Shown here: piece by piece, positions 9,238-18,662 of the stretch | How positions within the stretch are numbered: position 1 is the first letter of the stretch | Layout: every line of letters starts with the position of its first letter | Source of the DNA: Natrinema salifodinae | GTDB taxonomy: Archaea > Halobacteriota > Halobacteria > Halobacteriales > Natrialbaceae | DNA: 64,000 bases | NCBI RefSeq assembly: GCF_900110455.1 | Contig: NZ_FOIS01000003.1 | Span: 761,491-825,490, forward strand | Direction: 5' to 3' | Position numbers and translations under genes: made by a program | The notes under the pieces: generated by a model | The model's input: only the letters and a program-made list of their open reading frames with translations | What the model was told of the DNA's origin: nothing | Databases searched by the model: none

Positions 9238-9648
9238 TCAGCGCTCGACCGTCTCGCCGTACATGTCCGGATTGCGCCACCAGAACAGCCCCCAGGCCAG
9301 CAGGAAGCCGGTGGCCATCGCGGTGACCTCCTGAAGGAACTGCGAAATTCCCAGGTCGACGACCGCGACGAGCGCGAGCGCGGAGCCGAGCGCGGCGCCC
9401 GACACCACGTACAGGACGTCACCGACGATGCGCGCCCGCGACTGCTCCCAGTAGTGTCGGCGGTCCTCGTCGTACCAGACGCCGATGTAGATCAACACCG
9501 GGGCCATCGCGGTGATGACCGTGATCGTTCGGTACGCGTCGGGAAGAACCGTGGGCACCAGAACCAGATTGAGCAGGTTCGCGCTCAACGCAGCCACAAA
9601 GAGGCCGACCAGCAGCCAGCCCCATCGCGGTAACCGCTCTCTGTCCAT
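9238..9648 (-). CDS. Small membrane protein of unknown function
   Basis: A 136-residue membrane protein with about four hydrophobic segments. A charged WYDEDRRHYWEQSRAR loop lies in the middle and the protein ends with WWRNPDMYGETVER. No family is recognised. An in-frame ATG exists five codons upstream (9663), but a TTATTT promoter element on the minus strand at about 9671-9679 lies roughly 27 bases before 9648, which favours the downstream start and a leaderless mRNA. It is convergent with nadE, separated by 116 bases. Confidence 0.8.
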   Translation of the reverse strand: MDRERLPRWGWLLVGLFVAALSANLLNLVLVPTVLPDAYRTITVITAMAPVLIYIGVWYDEDRRHYWEQSRARIVGDVLYVVSGAALGSALALVAVVDLGISQFLQEVTAMATGFLLAWGLFWWRNPDMYGETVER

Positions 9649-9718
9649 GCTGAGGACGCTCACCGCTGGAAAATAATAGTGCCGTTCTCTTCGCTTCTGC
9701 TAGTCTCTCGAGAAGCCG

Positions 9719-10018
9719 TTATTCCGCACAGCAGGCGTCTTTCTTCGGGGTCTGGGATTCGTCGACGCCGTTGCCGTCGGCCGCGACCGGTTCTTCCAGC
9801 CGATAGAGGCTCTGACGGGCGTCAGCGAAGTAGATGTCCTCGTCGACGATACCGATCTCTTCGAGGCGCTCGAGCGCGTACCGAACCGTCCGGGCCGAAA
9901 GCATCGATTCCTCGACGATCTGCTTCTGCGTCAGCGGCCCGTCGTACTCGAGGACCTTGAAGACGAGTTTCGCGCTCGGTGGCAAGTCTTCGATCTCCTC
10001 CCCGTCGGTCTCTGCCAT
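9719..10018 (-). CDS. Winged helix-turn-helix DNA-binding protein
   Basis: A 99-residue regulator of the MarR/ArsR-like winged-helix class. Residues about 15-70 hold the wHTH fold: LVFKVLEYDGPLTQKQIVEE, then the recognition helix region LSARTVRYALERLEEIGIV and a short wing. The C-terminus ends in DACCAE with a Cys pair that could sense redox state or metal, which is inference. The start at 10018 is supported by a TATA-like element about 29 bases upstream; the frame continues upstream to 10099, but that would run through the promoter. No obvious target operon is adjacent; it is transcribed in the same direction as the membrane protein at 9238. Confidence 0.87.
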   Translation of the reverse strand: MAETDGEEIEDLPPSAKLVFKVLEYDGPLTQKQIVEESMLSARTVRYALERLEEIGIVDEDIYFADARQSLYRLEEPVAADGNGVDESQTPKKDACCAE

Positions 10019-10040
10019 ATTACGAATCGAAAGGCCCCAG

Positions 10041-10050
10041 CAGTATAAAA
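10041..10050 (-). promoter_or_regulatory. TATA-type promoter of the winged-helix gene
   Basis: On the minus strand this reads TTTTATACTG, a good haloarchaeal TATA box, centred about 29 bases upstream of the ATG at 10018. The spacing predicts transcription start at or next to the start codon. Confidence 0.6.
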
Positions 10051-10405
10051 GTTGAGCCTTACGAGGAGCGATCATAAAAGATTGCAATGGACTTTCCACG
10101 ACAAAGTGCTGGCAGCGGCATCGAACGGCGGGATATGAGCAGCGTGCCGAACAGGTTGGCCCGCGGATACAGTCGCGGCAGCGAACACGTCACCGGCGTC
10201 GGTCGGCGGCCGTCGAAGCCGACGGCTATCGGACACGACGGTCGGATCGGTGGCCGCTCGTCCCGCGGCCGGCACGCTGACGGTCACTCGTCGCTTGCTC
10301 CGAGCGCCGCGCTCAAAGCTGTGGTGCCGACAACTTCCGGCATCTGAGTGCTGCCCTCGCAGTCGGTCGTCCGCGACCGTGAGAGACTGCGGGCACCGTC
10401 ACAGT
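10051..10405. other. Intergenic stretch without a supported gene
   Basis: About 355 bases between the winged-helix promoter and the end of the DUF5305 gene. Short open frames exist on both strands but are Arg/Ser/Pro-rich in the way of non-coding frames in GC-rich DNA. No RNA gene or strong inverted repeat was seen. Confidence 0.6.
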
Positions 10406-11590
10406 TCACAGCTGTTCCCAGACCTCCTCGTCGTCCTCGAACCCGTCCGGATCGTCGGGGGCCGCGAACTCGTCGCTCCCGTCGAGTTCCGAGAGTTCGT
10501 CGGCGGACAGCGTTCCGCCGGCGTCGACGACTGCCGACTGATCCTCCAGATCCAGTTCCGGCCAGGCGGTCTCCGCCCAGCGGCCGCGGTCGCTGTAGTA
10601 GTAGACGACGCTGTCGTTGACGACCGCGAACAGGCCGCGTTGTCGGTCGTGGACGACGCGCTCGTTCGTGTCGATCGCGACGTCGACGACGTCCTCCAGC
10701 GTGTCCAGCGAGACGTGGTAGTCGCCGATCCACATCGGGATCGAGCCCTCCGAGATCCACTCGGCGTACCGCTGTTCGTGGACTCGCCGACGAGCGGCGT
10801 CGGCGTCGGTCGGCGAGCGGCGGGCGACGAGGGCCGCGCCGGCGAGCGAGAGCGTCCCCAACAGCGACAGGCCGCCGATCAGCGCCGGGCTCCGGGACTC
10901 GGTCGTTCGCGCCGTGCCGCTCCGGTGGCTGTGAAGGGCCGACTCGGAGAGCGATCCCTCGAACCAGTAGGCCTCGTCCGTTATCACCACCGGTGTTTCG
11001 GTCGTGATCGTTCCCTGATGGTGTCCGGTATCGTACTCGGTCCGGAGTTCCATCACCAGGTCGACCGAACCGACGCCGGCGATCTCGCGCTCGAGTTCCC
11101 GCTGGCGCTCGCGGTGGGCCTCGACGTCGATCGTCGCTGCCGACGTCGCGACCCCGTTCTCGACGGTCGGCGACTCGCGCAGGACCCGGTGGGTCTCGTT
11201 CCAGAACGCGGCCCCGTCGCGGACCGCCTCGAACCGGAGCACGAGTTCGTGCGTGACATCCCCGTCTTCGATCAGCGTTTCCCCGGTCTCGTTTCGCAGG
11301 CGCGTCTCGGGTTCGACCGTCAGCGCCGGCGAGGCGTCGAGCAAGTAGACGGAGCTGTCGGTGATCCGGTCGCCCTCCGTCCAGAGCGTCCCGTTCTCGG
11401 TGACGACGGCGCTCGTATGCGCTTGGGACTTGACCCGCTCCTCGCCGAACTGCGGTGCGGTCGTCGTCTCCGGATTCGCGACGGCCCAGCCGGTCGCGCC
11501 GATCGAGAGCACGCCGAGAACGGCCAGTGCGATCGCGATCGAGCGGCCGTGTTCCGCGAGCAACAGATCGATCCGCGGATTGCCGATCAT
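10406..11590 (-). CDS. DUF5305-type membrane protein
   Basis: A 394-residue haloarchaeal membrane protein of the DUF5305 type. It has an N-terminal transmembrane anchor (about residues 18-40), an extracytoplasmic domain of roughly 170 residues (FGEERVKSQAHTSAVVTENG onward), a second transmembrane helix near 238-260, and a cytoplasmic part with a DYHVSLDTLEDVVDVAID and VVYYYSDRGRW region. It is the last gene of a leftward set that begins with the DUF1102 protein at 14879 and includes the S26B signal peptidase. That context suggests a role in surface-protein export or assembly. The molecular function is unknown. An acidic tail ends in EDDEEVWEQL. Confidence 0.85.
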   Translation of the reverse strand: MIGNPRIDLLLAEHGRSIAIALAVLGVLSIGATGWAVANPETTTAPQFGEERVKSQAHTSAVVTENGTLWTEGDRITDSSVYLLDASPALTVEPETRLRNETGETLIEDGDVTHELVLRFEAVRDGAAFWNETHRVLRESPTVENGVATSAATIDVEAHRERQRELEREIAGVGSVDLVMELRTEYDTGHHQGTITTETPVVITDEAYWFEGSLSESALHSHRSGTARTTESRSPALIGGLSLLGTLSLAGAALVARRSPTDADAARRRVHEQRYAEWISEGSIPMWIGDYHVSLDTLEDVVDVAIDTNERVVHDRQRGLFAVVNDSVVYYYSDRGRWAETAWPELDLEDQSAVVDAGGTLSADELSELDGSDEFAAPDDPDGFEDDEEVWEQL

Positions 11591-11747
11591 CCGTCAACAT
11601 CCCCCGATCGGTCCGCCACCCACACCGATTCGAACGTCCCAGTGACTCGATCAGTTCGATCCGGAACTGGTTGGAAATCGGGACGATTCATGTACAACCG
11701 AACAGAATGTACTCACATAAGGATAGTGGCCACACCGCGTGCGCGAG

Positions 11748-12947
11748 CTACTCACGATCACGCTCTCGGTCCCGACGCCACTTCCGCAGCGTCCGGTTCC
11801 ACCGGGTCGACAACGGAACGTGATCGCCCGCAGTCCGGAAGCGGACGTCCCCCGTGCCGACGGCCGCGAGCACGGTCGTGATCGCAATCACGACGATAAC
11901 CCCATTGACCGCCGCGATGGCGGCCAGCGGGGTGACGCCGTGTAGCCAGACGAGCACGGGCGGCGGCAACACGGCGAGGTAGCGATACTCCCCGAGGTGA
12001 CGCGTGTACTCGCCCGTCTCGTCGGGCGCGGACAGCGTCACCGACGTCTCACTGCTGTCACGGATGCCGATCATCTGCCACTCTGAACTGGGGTCGATAC
12101 CGCCGCTCTCGGCCTCGTGAACGACGACGACGGGCAGGTACCCGGCGTTGTCGACGGTGCGGGTAAGTTCCGTTCGCCCGCCAGGCGCGACGACCTGCGG
12201 ATCGTCGCTCGGCGACTCGGCGCTGACGAGTTCGTACTCGTAGGTGCCCGACGGAACTACCATCGCCGCGGTCGCGAACGTGACGAACACGAGCAAGACG
12301 AGTCCGAGCGCGGTCCGGAACGCGATCACGTTCTCGCGCGAGCGGGACCTGGTCGTCTCGCGCCTGGCGGGACCGAGTCGATCGAGGACGGTGCCGAACC
12401 CGAGCGTGGCGACGCCGATCGCGACCAGCAGCGCACCGAGGTCGTCCGCGGACGCCGTCGTCGTCACGCCGACGATCGACGCGGCGGTCCCGGACGCCCG
12501 CTCGGCGAGCCCCTGAATGCCCATCACCGCGGTGCCGAGGTGGGGGATCGTCACGACCTCGCCGTCGACCCGCCAGGCCTCGGCGACGATCTGGCCGTCC
12601 GTGACGTGGGGTTCCCCGCCGTCCTGGTCGGTAAACGGGTTCGCGTCGCCCTTCGTCACGTACCCCTCCTCGGTCTCGTCGACTACGCGGTGGGTCGTCA
12701 GCCCGCCGTCGTGGAGGTCCCTGGCCTGGTAGACGACGACGTCGCCCTCCTCGACGTCGCCGGCCACGAGATCGGGAATCGCGACGAACCCGTCGCCGGC
12801 GTCGATCGTCGGCTCCATGCTGCCGGTCGCGACGTAGCCGAGCAAAATCGGTTGGCCGAGCGCCTGGCCGACGAGCAGCAGGATGATCGCCAGCGCGACA
12901 CCGAATCCGAGACCTCGCTTAGCGAGCGCGGCAGTCGTCATCGGCAC
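11748..12947 (-). CDS. Signal peptidase I, archaeal S26B type, with long C-terminal extension
   Basis: A 399-residue membrane serine protease. The N-terminal third is the peptidase: a transmembrane anchor (about 14-34), catalytic Ser43 in ATGSMEPT, and THRVV with His86 in place of the bacterial Lys, as in ER and archaeal signal peptidases, followed by GDANPF (100-105) with the conserved Asp. The remaining 250 residues are unusual: two more transmembrane segments flank a DUF5305-like or CARDB-like extracytoplasmic domain, and a final helix precedes a basic RKWRRDRERDRE tail. It lies next to SipW-type substrates, so it is probably a dedicated peptidase rather than the general one. It follows the CARDB-like gene by 105 bases. 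Confidence 0.9.
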   Translation of the reverse strand: MPMTTAALAKRGLGFGVALAIILLLVGQALGQPILLGYVATGSMEPTIDAGDGFVAIPDLVAGDVEEGDVVVYQARDLHDGGLTTHRVVDETEEGYVTKGDANPFTDQDGGEPHVTDGQIVAEAWRVDGEVVTIPHLGTAVMGIQGLAERASGTAASIVGVTTTASADDLGALLVAIGVATLGFGTVLDRLGPARRETTRSRSRENVIAFRTALGLVLLVFVTFATAAMVVPSGTYEYELVSAESPSDDPQVVAPGGRTELTRTVDNAGYLPVVVVHEAESGGIDPSSEWQMIGIRDSSETSVTLSAPDETGEYTRHLGEYRYLAVLPPPVLVWLHGVTPLAAIAAVNGVIVVIAITTVLAAVGTGDVRFRTAGDHVPLSTRWNRTLRKWRRDRERDRE

Positions 12948-13052
12948 GTGAGTGGGTGAATCATAGTCGGGTACCAGTTCGGACGGCCGCTATTTCGGAG
13001 CCAATGGGATGCCGATCGGGAGAAGAGACGAGACGCGGACTCGAGGGGCCGG

Positions 13053-14195
13053 TCATCGAACGACCACCCGCCGGCGATTCGCGGCGACCAGCAGCGCTAC
13101 CAGGCCCGCCGTCGCCGGTGGTGCCAGCGCTGCGGCCGTCGACGCCGCGAGTTCGCGGTCCCGGATCGAGAACGCGCCCGGCTCGTCGACCGACACCGTC
13201 CCCGCGGGCACCCCGCTGACAGCGACGTCGGAAGTTCCTGGCTCGTCGAACGTCCGCTCGAACGTCACCATCCGCTCGCCGTTCGCCGGGACCGAGACGG
13301 CCCGACTGTCGACGACGATGCCGTCGACCGCGAGTTCGAGCGTGCGCTCGACTCCCTCGTCGGACGGATTTCGAACCGTCGCCCGGACGGTGGTCGACTC
13401 GCCGGCGGTGATTGTCGCGTCGTCGACCGTCGCATCGACGACGTCGATCGGCGGTCCATCGACGGTCACCGGTTCGCTCGCATCCCCGTCGATCCCGACC
13501 GCGTACGTCCCCGGCCACTCCATTGGCCGCTCGAACGTGACCGATTCCGTCTCGCCTGGTTCGACCGCGACCGTCCGCTGGTCGACGACGATGCCGTCGA
13601 CGGTCAGCGAGGCGGTCGTCTCGCCCGGGGCTTTGCCGTAATTTCGGTACGTCGCGGTCGCCGTCACCGTCTCTCCAGTTTCGACCGTCGTCGGCGAGAC
13701 GTTCAACTCCGAACGCTGGATTGCCGACGAGGGAGCGCTGCGATCGTTCGACCCGTCTTCGTATCGTGCGACGACCGAGAACGTCTCCGGTCGGTTCTGG
13801 GCGACGTGAGTATCGACCGCGACGCCGACAGTCGCGGTATCGCCGGCGGACAGCTCGAGGGGATTCGATTCGCTGATCGTGGCGGACGGATCGTCACCCC
13901 GGTAGAACGCGATCCCGGCGACGTCGTGATCGATCCAAACGCGGTCGACATCGGAGCCGGTGACCACGATCGTGAAGACGTTATCTACGCGCGTGATCGC
14001 GCGGTCGTTGAGGGACTCGAGGTCGAGTCGGAGTTCGTCGTCGACCGTCGCGTATCGGGTATCGGTCGGTTTGAGGACGACCCCATCTTCGCCGTGGACG
14101 ACCTCGTCTTCGCCGAACGTCACTGCCGCTGTCGGAACGACAAGGACGACGAGAAAGCAAACACCGGTCGCAGTGAGCAGTGGCGTAGACGACAT
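13053..14195 (-). CDS. Exported membrane-anchored protein with CARDB-like repeats
   Basis: A 380-residue protein with a signal/anchor at residues 7-26 (LTATGVCFLVVLVVPTAAV). A DUF1102-like extracytoplasmic part to about residue 160 precedes two tandem CARDB-type beta-sandwich repeats. Each repeat has a VDGIVVDxRxVxVxxxxxxxVTFER core (near 200-225 and 285-310). A C-terminal transmembrane helix (about 350-372) ends in basic residues. The architecture is that of a surface-displayed adhesion or scaffold protein held at both ends. It sits 48 bases downstream of the DUF1102 gene and upstream of the signal peptidase, so co-transcription is likely. Confidence 0.8.
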   Translation of the reverse strand: MSSTPLLTATGVCFLVVLVVPTAAVTFGEDEVVHGEDGVVLKPTDTRYATVDDELRLDLESLNDRAITRVDNVFTIVVTGSDVDRVWIDHDVAGIAFYRGDDPSATISESNPLELSAGDTATVGVAVDTHVAQNRPETFSVVARYEDGSNDRSAPSSAIQRSELNVSPTTVETGETVTATATYRNYGKAPGETTASLTVDGIVVDQRTVAVEPGETESVTFERPMEWPGTYAVGIDGDASEPVTVDGPPIDVVDATVDDATITAGESTTVRATVRNPSDEGVERTLELAVDGIVVDSRAVSVPANGERMVTFERTFDEPGTSDVAVSGVPAGTVSVDEPGAFSIRDRELAASTAAALAPPATAGLVALLVAANRRRVVVR

Positions 14196-14243
14196 CGTGG
14201 GGTCCTCGAGCCGATATGCTTCGTGTCCGTCGAAAGCCGATCG

Positions 14244-14879
14244 TTACAGCGACGACTCCGCAACGAACGTGACGCTATCGATGTCGACGCTGTAAGCGGA
14301 AATGTCTCCCGCGGACCCGTCGACGCTCGTCGTGTCGATCTCCAGTCCGATGTCCTCGTTACTCCCGCTACCGATACTGGTGTGTGGCGGAGCGCTGGTT
14401 TCGTCGTCAACGATACTGCTAGTGGTGCCGCCGAAGAACTTCAGGTCTACCGTCCCAGCGGAGGTGTTATCACTCGTCGTGACGTCCACCCGGAGAACCT
14501 GATCACCGTCGGAATCGGTAGCACTCGTGACGGAGTCCCCGATGTCGGGCGAACTAACGTACAGGCCGACGCCGGCGTCTCCCTCGTTTGCGACGTTGAT
14601 CAGCGGATCGATGACCGTCGTGGCGTCTATGTTCAGCCCGTCGGCGTTCCCCGTTCCGGCGGAGCCATCCAAATTGATCGTTATCGTTCCGTTCGAGCTG
14701 GACGCGTATCCGCTAGCGGTGTCGTCGAGCGAGAGGAGTGCGCTTGCGTCACCGGCCGTCGAAACGGTGATCGTCCGATCGGCTTCCACGGTACTAAACG
14801 CGCCCGTCCCGAGTGCGGTTCCACCGCCCGCGACGATCGTCCCGAGTCCAAGCACCACGTTGCGTCGATTCAGTCTCAT
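14244..14879 (-). CDS. DUF1102 exported protein with SipW-type signal peptide
   Basis: A 211-residue secreted protein. The N-terminus MRLNRRNVVLGLGTIVAGG followed by GTALGTGAFSTVEADRTI is a SipW-dependent type signal, with a long hydrophobic run and a GAFSTVEADR cleavage zone. The mature part is beta-rich and dominated by Thr, Ser, Asp and Gly. This family is recurrent in haloarchaea beside S26B peptidases. By analogy with bacterial TasA/CalY and archaeal bundling pili it may be a filament subunit, which is inference. The ATG at 14879 is preferred over one ten codons upstream because it begins the basic n-region. It is the first gene of the leftward set. Confidence 0.85.
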   Translation of the reverse strand: MRLNRRNVVLGLGTIVAGGGTALGTGAFSTVEADRTITVSTAGDASALLSLDDTASGYASSSNGTITINLDGSAGTGNADGLNIDATTVIDPLINVANEGDAGVGLYVSSPDIGDSVTSATDSDGDQVLRVDVTTSDNTSAGTVDLKFFGGTTSSIVDDETSAPPHTSIGSGSNEDIGLEIDTTSVDGSAGDISAYSVDIDSVTFVAESSL

Positions 14880-15011
14880 GATTGTAATCTCCGTACCGCG
14901 TTCCAGCACCGGTCCGCGACGGGTCCGGAACGCAGTTCTTACTCGTCTTCACGACCGTCACCCACTTTGTATTGAGTAGCCAGAACCGCTGAAAGACCGG
15001 CCATACGGCCG

Positions 15012-15028
15012 TTCAAGACGGTCTTGAA
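15012..15028. promoter_or_regulatory. 17-bp palindrome, candidate operator
   Basis: TTCAAGAC-G-GTCTTGAA is an exact 8-base inverted repeat with a one-base centre. It sits in the 443-base gap between the divergent DUF1102 and pilin-like genes. The perfect symmetry suggests a binding site for a dimeric regulator; the membrane-bound winged-helix protein at 18663 is one candidate. A shorter GC-rich inverted repeat follows at 15089-15095 and 15110-15116. Confidence 0.45.
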
Positions 15029-15290
15029 GGCAGTTCGTCGGCCGTCAGAACGCGCAAGTGGTCGCTGAAATCGCGTTCGCGGTCGCTGGCTCGCCACTGA
15101 GGCGAACCAGGCGAGCGAGCCATTCACTTCTGACTCCGCAGAGACCAGATTCCCGACGTAGCAATACAACGATCCCGGAATTCATAGTGTTCGTCAGATA
15201 GCTATTCCCGAAGAGAGGCGCGTACGACGGCCATCAAGGGTTACTTGAGCCGATTATCGGGCATCAGATATGTATGTACGGCCGTGCATG

Positions 15291-15298
15291 TTTTTATA
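15291..15298 (+). promoter_or_regulatory. TATA box of the pilin-like gene
   Basis: TTTTTATA lies about 27 bases before the ATG at 15323, matching archaeal promoter spacing for a leaderless transcript and deciding this start over the in-frame alternative at 15245. Confidence 0.6.
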
Positions 15299-15322
15299 GT
15301 CATTCTTGAGTACCGACGTTCA

Positions 15323-18300
15323 ATGGCCGGTAAAGAAATAGATCTGCGACAGCAGACGGGCGATAGCGAGACGCGGGGTGCGAGTCCGGTTATCGGGCTC
15401 GTCATTCTCTTCGCGCTCGTTATGGTCGGAGCACTGCTGGTATTCGCCGTCGGTTCGTCGATGTTCGATGCGCTCGAATCGGAGGCTAATCGAGAACAGA
15501 CCAGGCAATTCGTAAGCGAAACCGATCACAGAATCGCGACGGTTACAGAGACGGGCCAGGAGCAGCCGCTCCCGATCGACGAACTGTCAGCGGCACAGGT
15601 GACAGTGGTAGACGACGGTCGAATCGAAGTCGCCTGGTACAACGAGACGACCGGCAGTCACTGTTCCGCCAACGGCACGCTCCGCGCGCTCGAATTCGAA
15701 CTCGAGGATCGGACGGTCGCCCATCAAGGCGGTGGAATCTGGGAGTACAATGACGGGACGACGTCCGTCATCTCGGAGCCCAATATCGGGTACGACGGTG
15801 AATCGCTCCAATTACAGATCCTTCAACTCGAAGAGGGGGATTTCAACGCGGCCGAACCGGTCGCGCGAGCCGACCACGGCAAGGCGTCGGCACTGACCGG
15901 GGAGATCAACGACGCTGCGAATCGCTGTCCCGACGCGACCGATGTTGAACTCCGGATTAACGAGAGTACATACTACGACGGGTGGCATCGATATCTCGAG
16001 GATGCTGTCGGCGAGGACGACTATGACAACGTCGACGTTAAGTCCGACCCGACGAACGAATCCGTCGAAGTTCGGATCGAAGGTATCAGAGAACCTACTG
16101 AAGAAGCGACGTTACTCATCGAATCCGATGATGGCATCAAAAAGACAGTCGGTTCGAGCGACCAACGAGTCGAATTCGGGGATAACCTCCGATTCCAAGC
16201 AACACTGAACAACACTGGTGGCGACACGGTCAAACCACCGACGATGCGTGTCGTTATCGATGGCGGAACAATACAAGGAGAGGACAGCGGCAGTGCGGCC
16301 GTTCCCGCCGAGAAGACGAAACAGCGATCGGTCAAGATCGACTCGTACAAAGAGGTACTCACCCCCGGACGAACGTATGAGTACACGATCCAGACGCTCA
16401 ATGATTCCGGACAGGTCGACGATACACTCGACAAACCAGGAGAGTTCTATCTCGGTAAATCAGGCGACCACTTCAACATAACCGACGACGACATCAAAAC
16501 TGAACCGACCGGTGACGGGAACGTTACCATCAGCGCTGCGGTCCGGAATCAGGGGGTCCAACCCGGGACGCAGCAGGTAACTATCGACTTCGAGGAACTC
16601 GACGTTAGTGCAACCGAGACGGTCACGCTCGACTACGGCGCGACCGGGACGGTCAACTGGACGGTCAACGAGAGCGCCCTGCCGTCGAGTCCCACCGGGT
16701 TTACGATCGAAACGGAAACCGACGATGAAAGTGCACACGGAACCGTCGTTGGTCAGGGAAGCGGCGAAGAGACTTTCGTGGTCGTCGAAGACAAGGGCGT
16801 CGGAGGTGACCAGCTCGTCACCGATGACGGTCCGTTCACCGTCGAAGGTGAAATCGCGAGCACCTACGCTCGTGACGGTGTCACGGGCGAAATCAAGTTG
16901 CAGATTCCGGACACCGGCGTTTCCGAGACCGAGTCGGTGACGCTCGACAGTGGCGGACGTGAGACGGTCGCGTTCGAACTCGATCCCGACGATGGGTTCG
17001 ACGCCGGTAGGGTCTACGAGTACGACATTGTCGCCGACGGCGACGGCCTGAGCGAAACCGGATCGTTCTACGTCGGCAAACACGGGACGTACTTCGACCT
17101 GTCGAACGAGACTGCGACCGTCACCGACGACAGTGTGGTGATCGCTGCCGACTTGGCGAATACCGGCGTCAAAAACGGCTCCCAAGATGTGGCACTCGAG
17201 CTGGAATACCAAGATGATATGCCGCCCGAACTCAAAGACGAGAATCCGTATGGAGCGATCTTCGAGCAGGAGATCGACCGATCGTTCGGCGCGTCGGACG
17301 CCGTCGAACTGGAGCTCAACGAGAGCAATCTCCTCGACGGAGAGTACGAGGCGACGATCCGGACGGCGGACGAGTCGGTGACGACGACGTTCGCCGTCAC
17401 CGCCGGACTCGATCCGGGTCGCGTCGGCCTCGGTGACGTCGAAGACGCGAACGTGACCGTCGAAGTCGTCGGTTCGCAGGTCTCCGGAAACAGACTCAAC
17501 GGCGATCACCAACTCGCCCCGATGACGCTCGACGTCGTCGCGAACAGCGAAACGCAACACTCCTTCCGAAACCCGAACGGTGGAGATAACATCAATATCG
17601 GTCCGTCGTGGCAGGACAAGAACGACGATAGCTACCGGTACGAATTCACGGTAAAGGACGAAACGGAGCTGACTTTACGGAATACGAGATACTCATCGAC
17701 TGATTCGAGGTTCTGGGGGCGCTTTTCGACCTGTGCGGACGAACGCACTGATCCGAACGATCTCCCGCACTATTCGGGTCCGACCGATCAGGACTTCGTC
17801 TGGTGTAATAACGTCCCGAGCGATACCGCGTTCGGGCCGATCGACGCGTCACAAGACCAAAACCTGCAGAACGTTCGAGTCCGGAGCGCCGAAAACGATA
17901 CGATTCCGGCGCTTCCCGCGGGGACCGAGCAACAGCTCAGCGCGACGGAAACCCTCGAGGAACGGGGACTCGTGACGGCCGACGGGGACGAACTCGATCT
18001 CGGACCGGGTGAGTTCGTGTTTCTCTTCGAGAATACTGAAGACTGTGGGAGCGTGGGGTGTGACCCCGACGATATCGACGCGCTCTGGAACAACGCAATC
18101 AACACCTATGAACGAAATCCGGACCGGACTCACGACCCGAACTTTAACGATTTGGTCGTCTACGTTCAGGTCGAACGAGCGGGTGTCGATCCGAAAACAC
18201 CCAGCATTACGATCCAGCCTGGCGGCGGCGATTCGACCGATGTCGGGCACGGGTTCGGTCAGAACACGGGCGGTGGCAGTGACGTGAGCCCGGAACTCGA

Positions 18301-18424
18301 AGGGGGCACTGACGAAGGGAACGCGCCAAGTCTCGGAACCGGCGAGTCTGACGGGACCAGAGCGGAGGACGTGACCGTCGATACCGGAATCGACATCGAC
18401 ACGGATCACATCGTGATCGGATAA
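15323..18424 (+). CDS. Large type IV pilin-like surface protein (DUF7289-like)
   Basis: A 1033-residue secreted or surface protein. The N-terminus carries the haloarchaeal pilin-like motif GASPVIGLVILFALVMVGA (about residues 24-42), preceded by Arg, which suggests a prepilin-peptidase or anchor signal. The ectodomain is long and beta-rich. A repeat of roughly 207 residues is visible: YEYTIQ...GEFYLGKSGDHFNI near residues 353-383 and YEYDIV...GSFYVGKHGTYFDL near 565-590, each followed by a CARDB-like strand set (VRNQGV, LANTGV). Two Cys pairs near residues 805-830 and 906-911 may form disulfides. The C-terminus has no membrane anchor. It is divergent from the DUF1102/signal peptidase set and upstream of a second DUF1102-like gene. 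Confidence 0.83.
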   Translation: MAGKEIDLRQQTGDSETRGASPVIGLVILFALVMVGALLVFAVGSSMFDALESEANREQTRQFVSETDHRIATVTETGQEQPLPIDELSAAQVTVVDDGRIEVAWYNETTGSHCSANGTLRALEFELEDRTVAHQGGGIWEYNDGTTSVISEPNIGYDGESLQLQILQLEEGDFNAAEPVARADHGKASALTGEINDAANRCPDATDVELRINESTYYDGWHRYLEDAVGEDDYDNVDVKSDPTNESVEVRIEGIREPTEEATLLIESDDGIKKTVGSSDQRVEFGDNLRFQATLNNTGGDTVKPPTMRVVIDGGTIQGEDSGSAAVPAEKTKQRSVKIDSYKEVLTPGRTYEYTIQTLNDSGQVDDTLDKPGEFYLGKSGDHFNITDDDIKTEPTGDGNVTISAAVRNQGVQPGTQQVTIDFEELDVSATETVTLDYGATGTVNWTVNESALPSSPTGFTIETETDDESAHGTVVGQGSGEETFVVVEDKGVGGDQLVTDDGPFTVEGEIASTYARDGVTGEIKLQIPDTGVSETESVTLDSGGRETVAFELDPDDGFDAGRVYEYDIVADGDGLSETGSFYVGKHGTYFDLSNETATVTDDSVVIAADLANTGVKNGSQDVALELEYQDDMPPELKDENPYGAIFEQEIDRSFGASDAVELELNESNLLDGEYEATIRTADESVTTTFAVTAGLDPGRVGLGDVEDANVTVEVVGSQVSGNRLNGDHQLAPMTLDVVANSETQHSFRNPNGGDNINIGPSWQDKNDDSYRYEFTVKDETELTLRNTRYSSTDSRFWGRFSTCADERTDPNDLPHYSGPTDQDFVWCNNVPSDTAFGPIDASQDQNLQNVRVRSAENDTIPALPAGTEQQLSATETLEERGLVTADGDELDLGPGEFVFLFENTEDCGSVGCDPDDIDALWNNAINTYERNPDRTHDPNFNDLVVYVQVERAGVDPKTPSITIQPGGGDSTDVGHGFGQNTGGGSDVSPELEGGTDEGNAPSLGTGESDGTRAEDVTVDTGIDIDTDHIVIG

Positions 18425-18662
18425 TACTCGATCTCCGGTACCGTCGCGGTTCACTGTGGTATTTCGACTGAATTGACGCGCTGACGAGCCGAAACTCGAA
18501 CGGCTCTCGCGACGCCACTACCCGAGATGGCGGTACGGGTAACCGAAAGAGCGGGAATCCCGTTGCGGTCGGAGTCTCTTCCCGCTCCCGAAGATGCGAT
18601 CCGTCTCGCTCGGCAACAAGTGTTATCTATCAATAGTGATGTTATTCACACTAACTAGGGGA

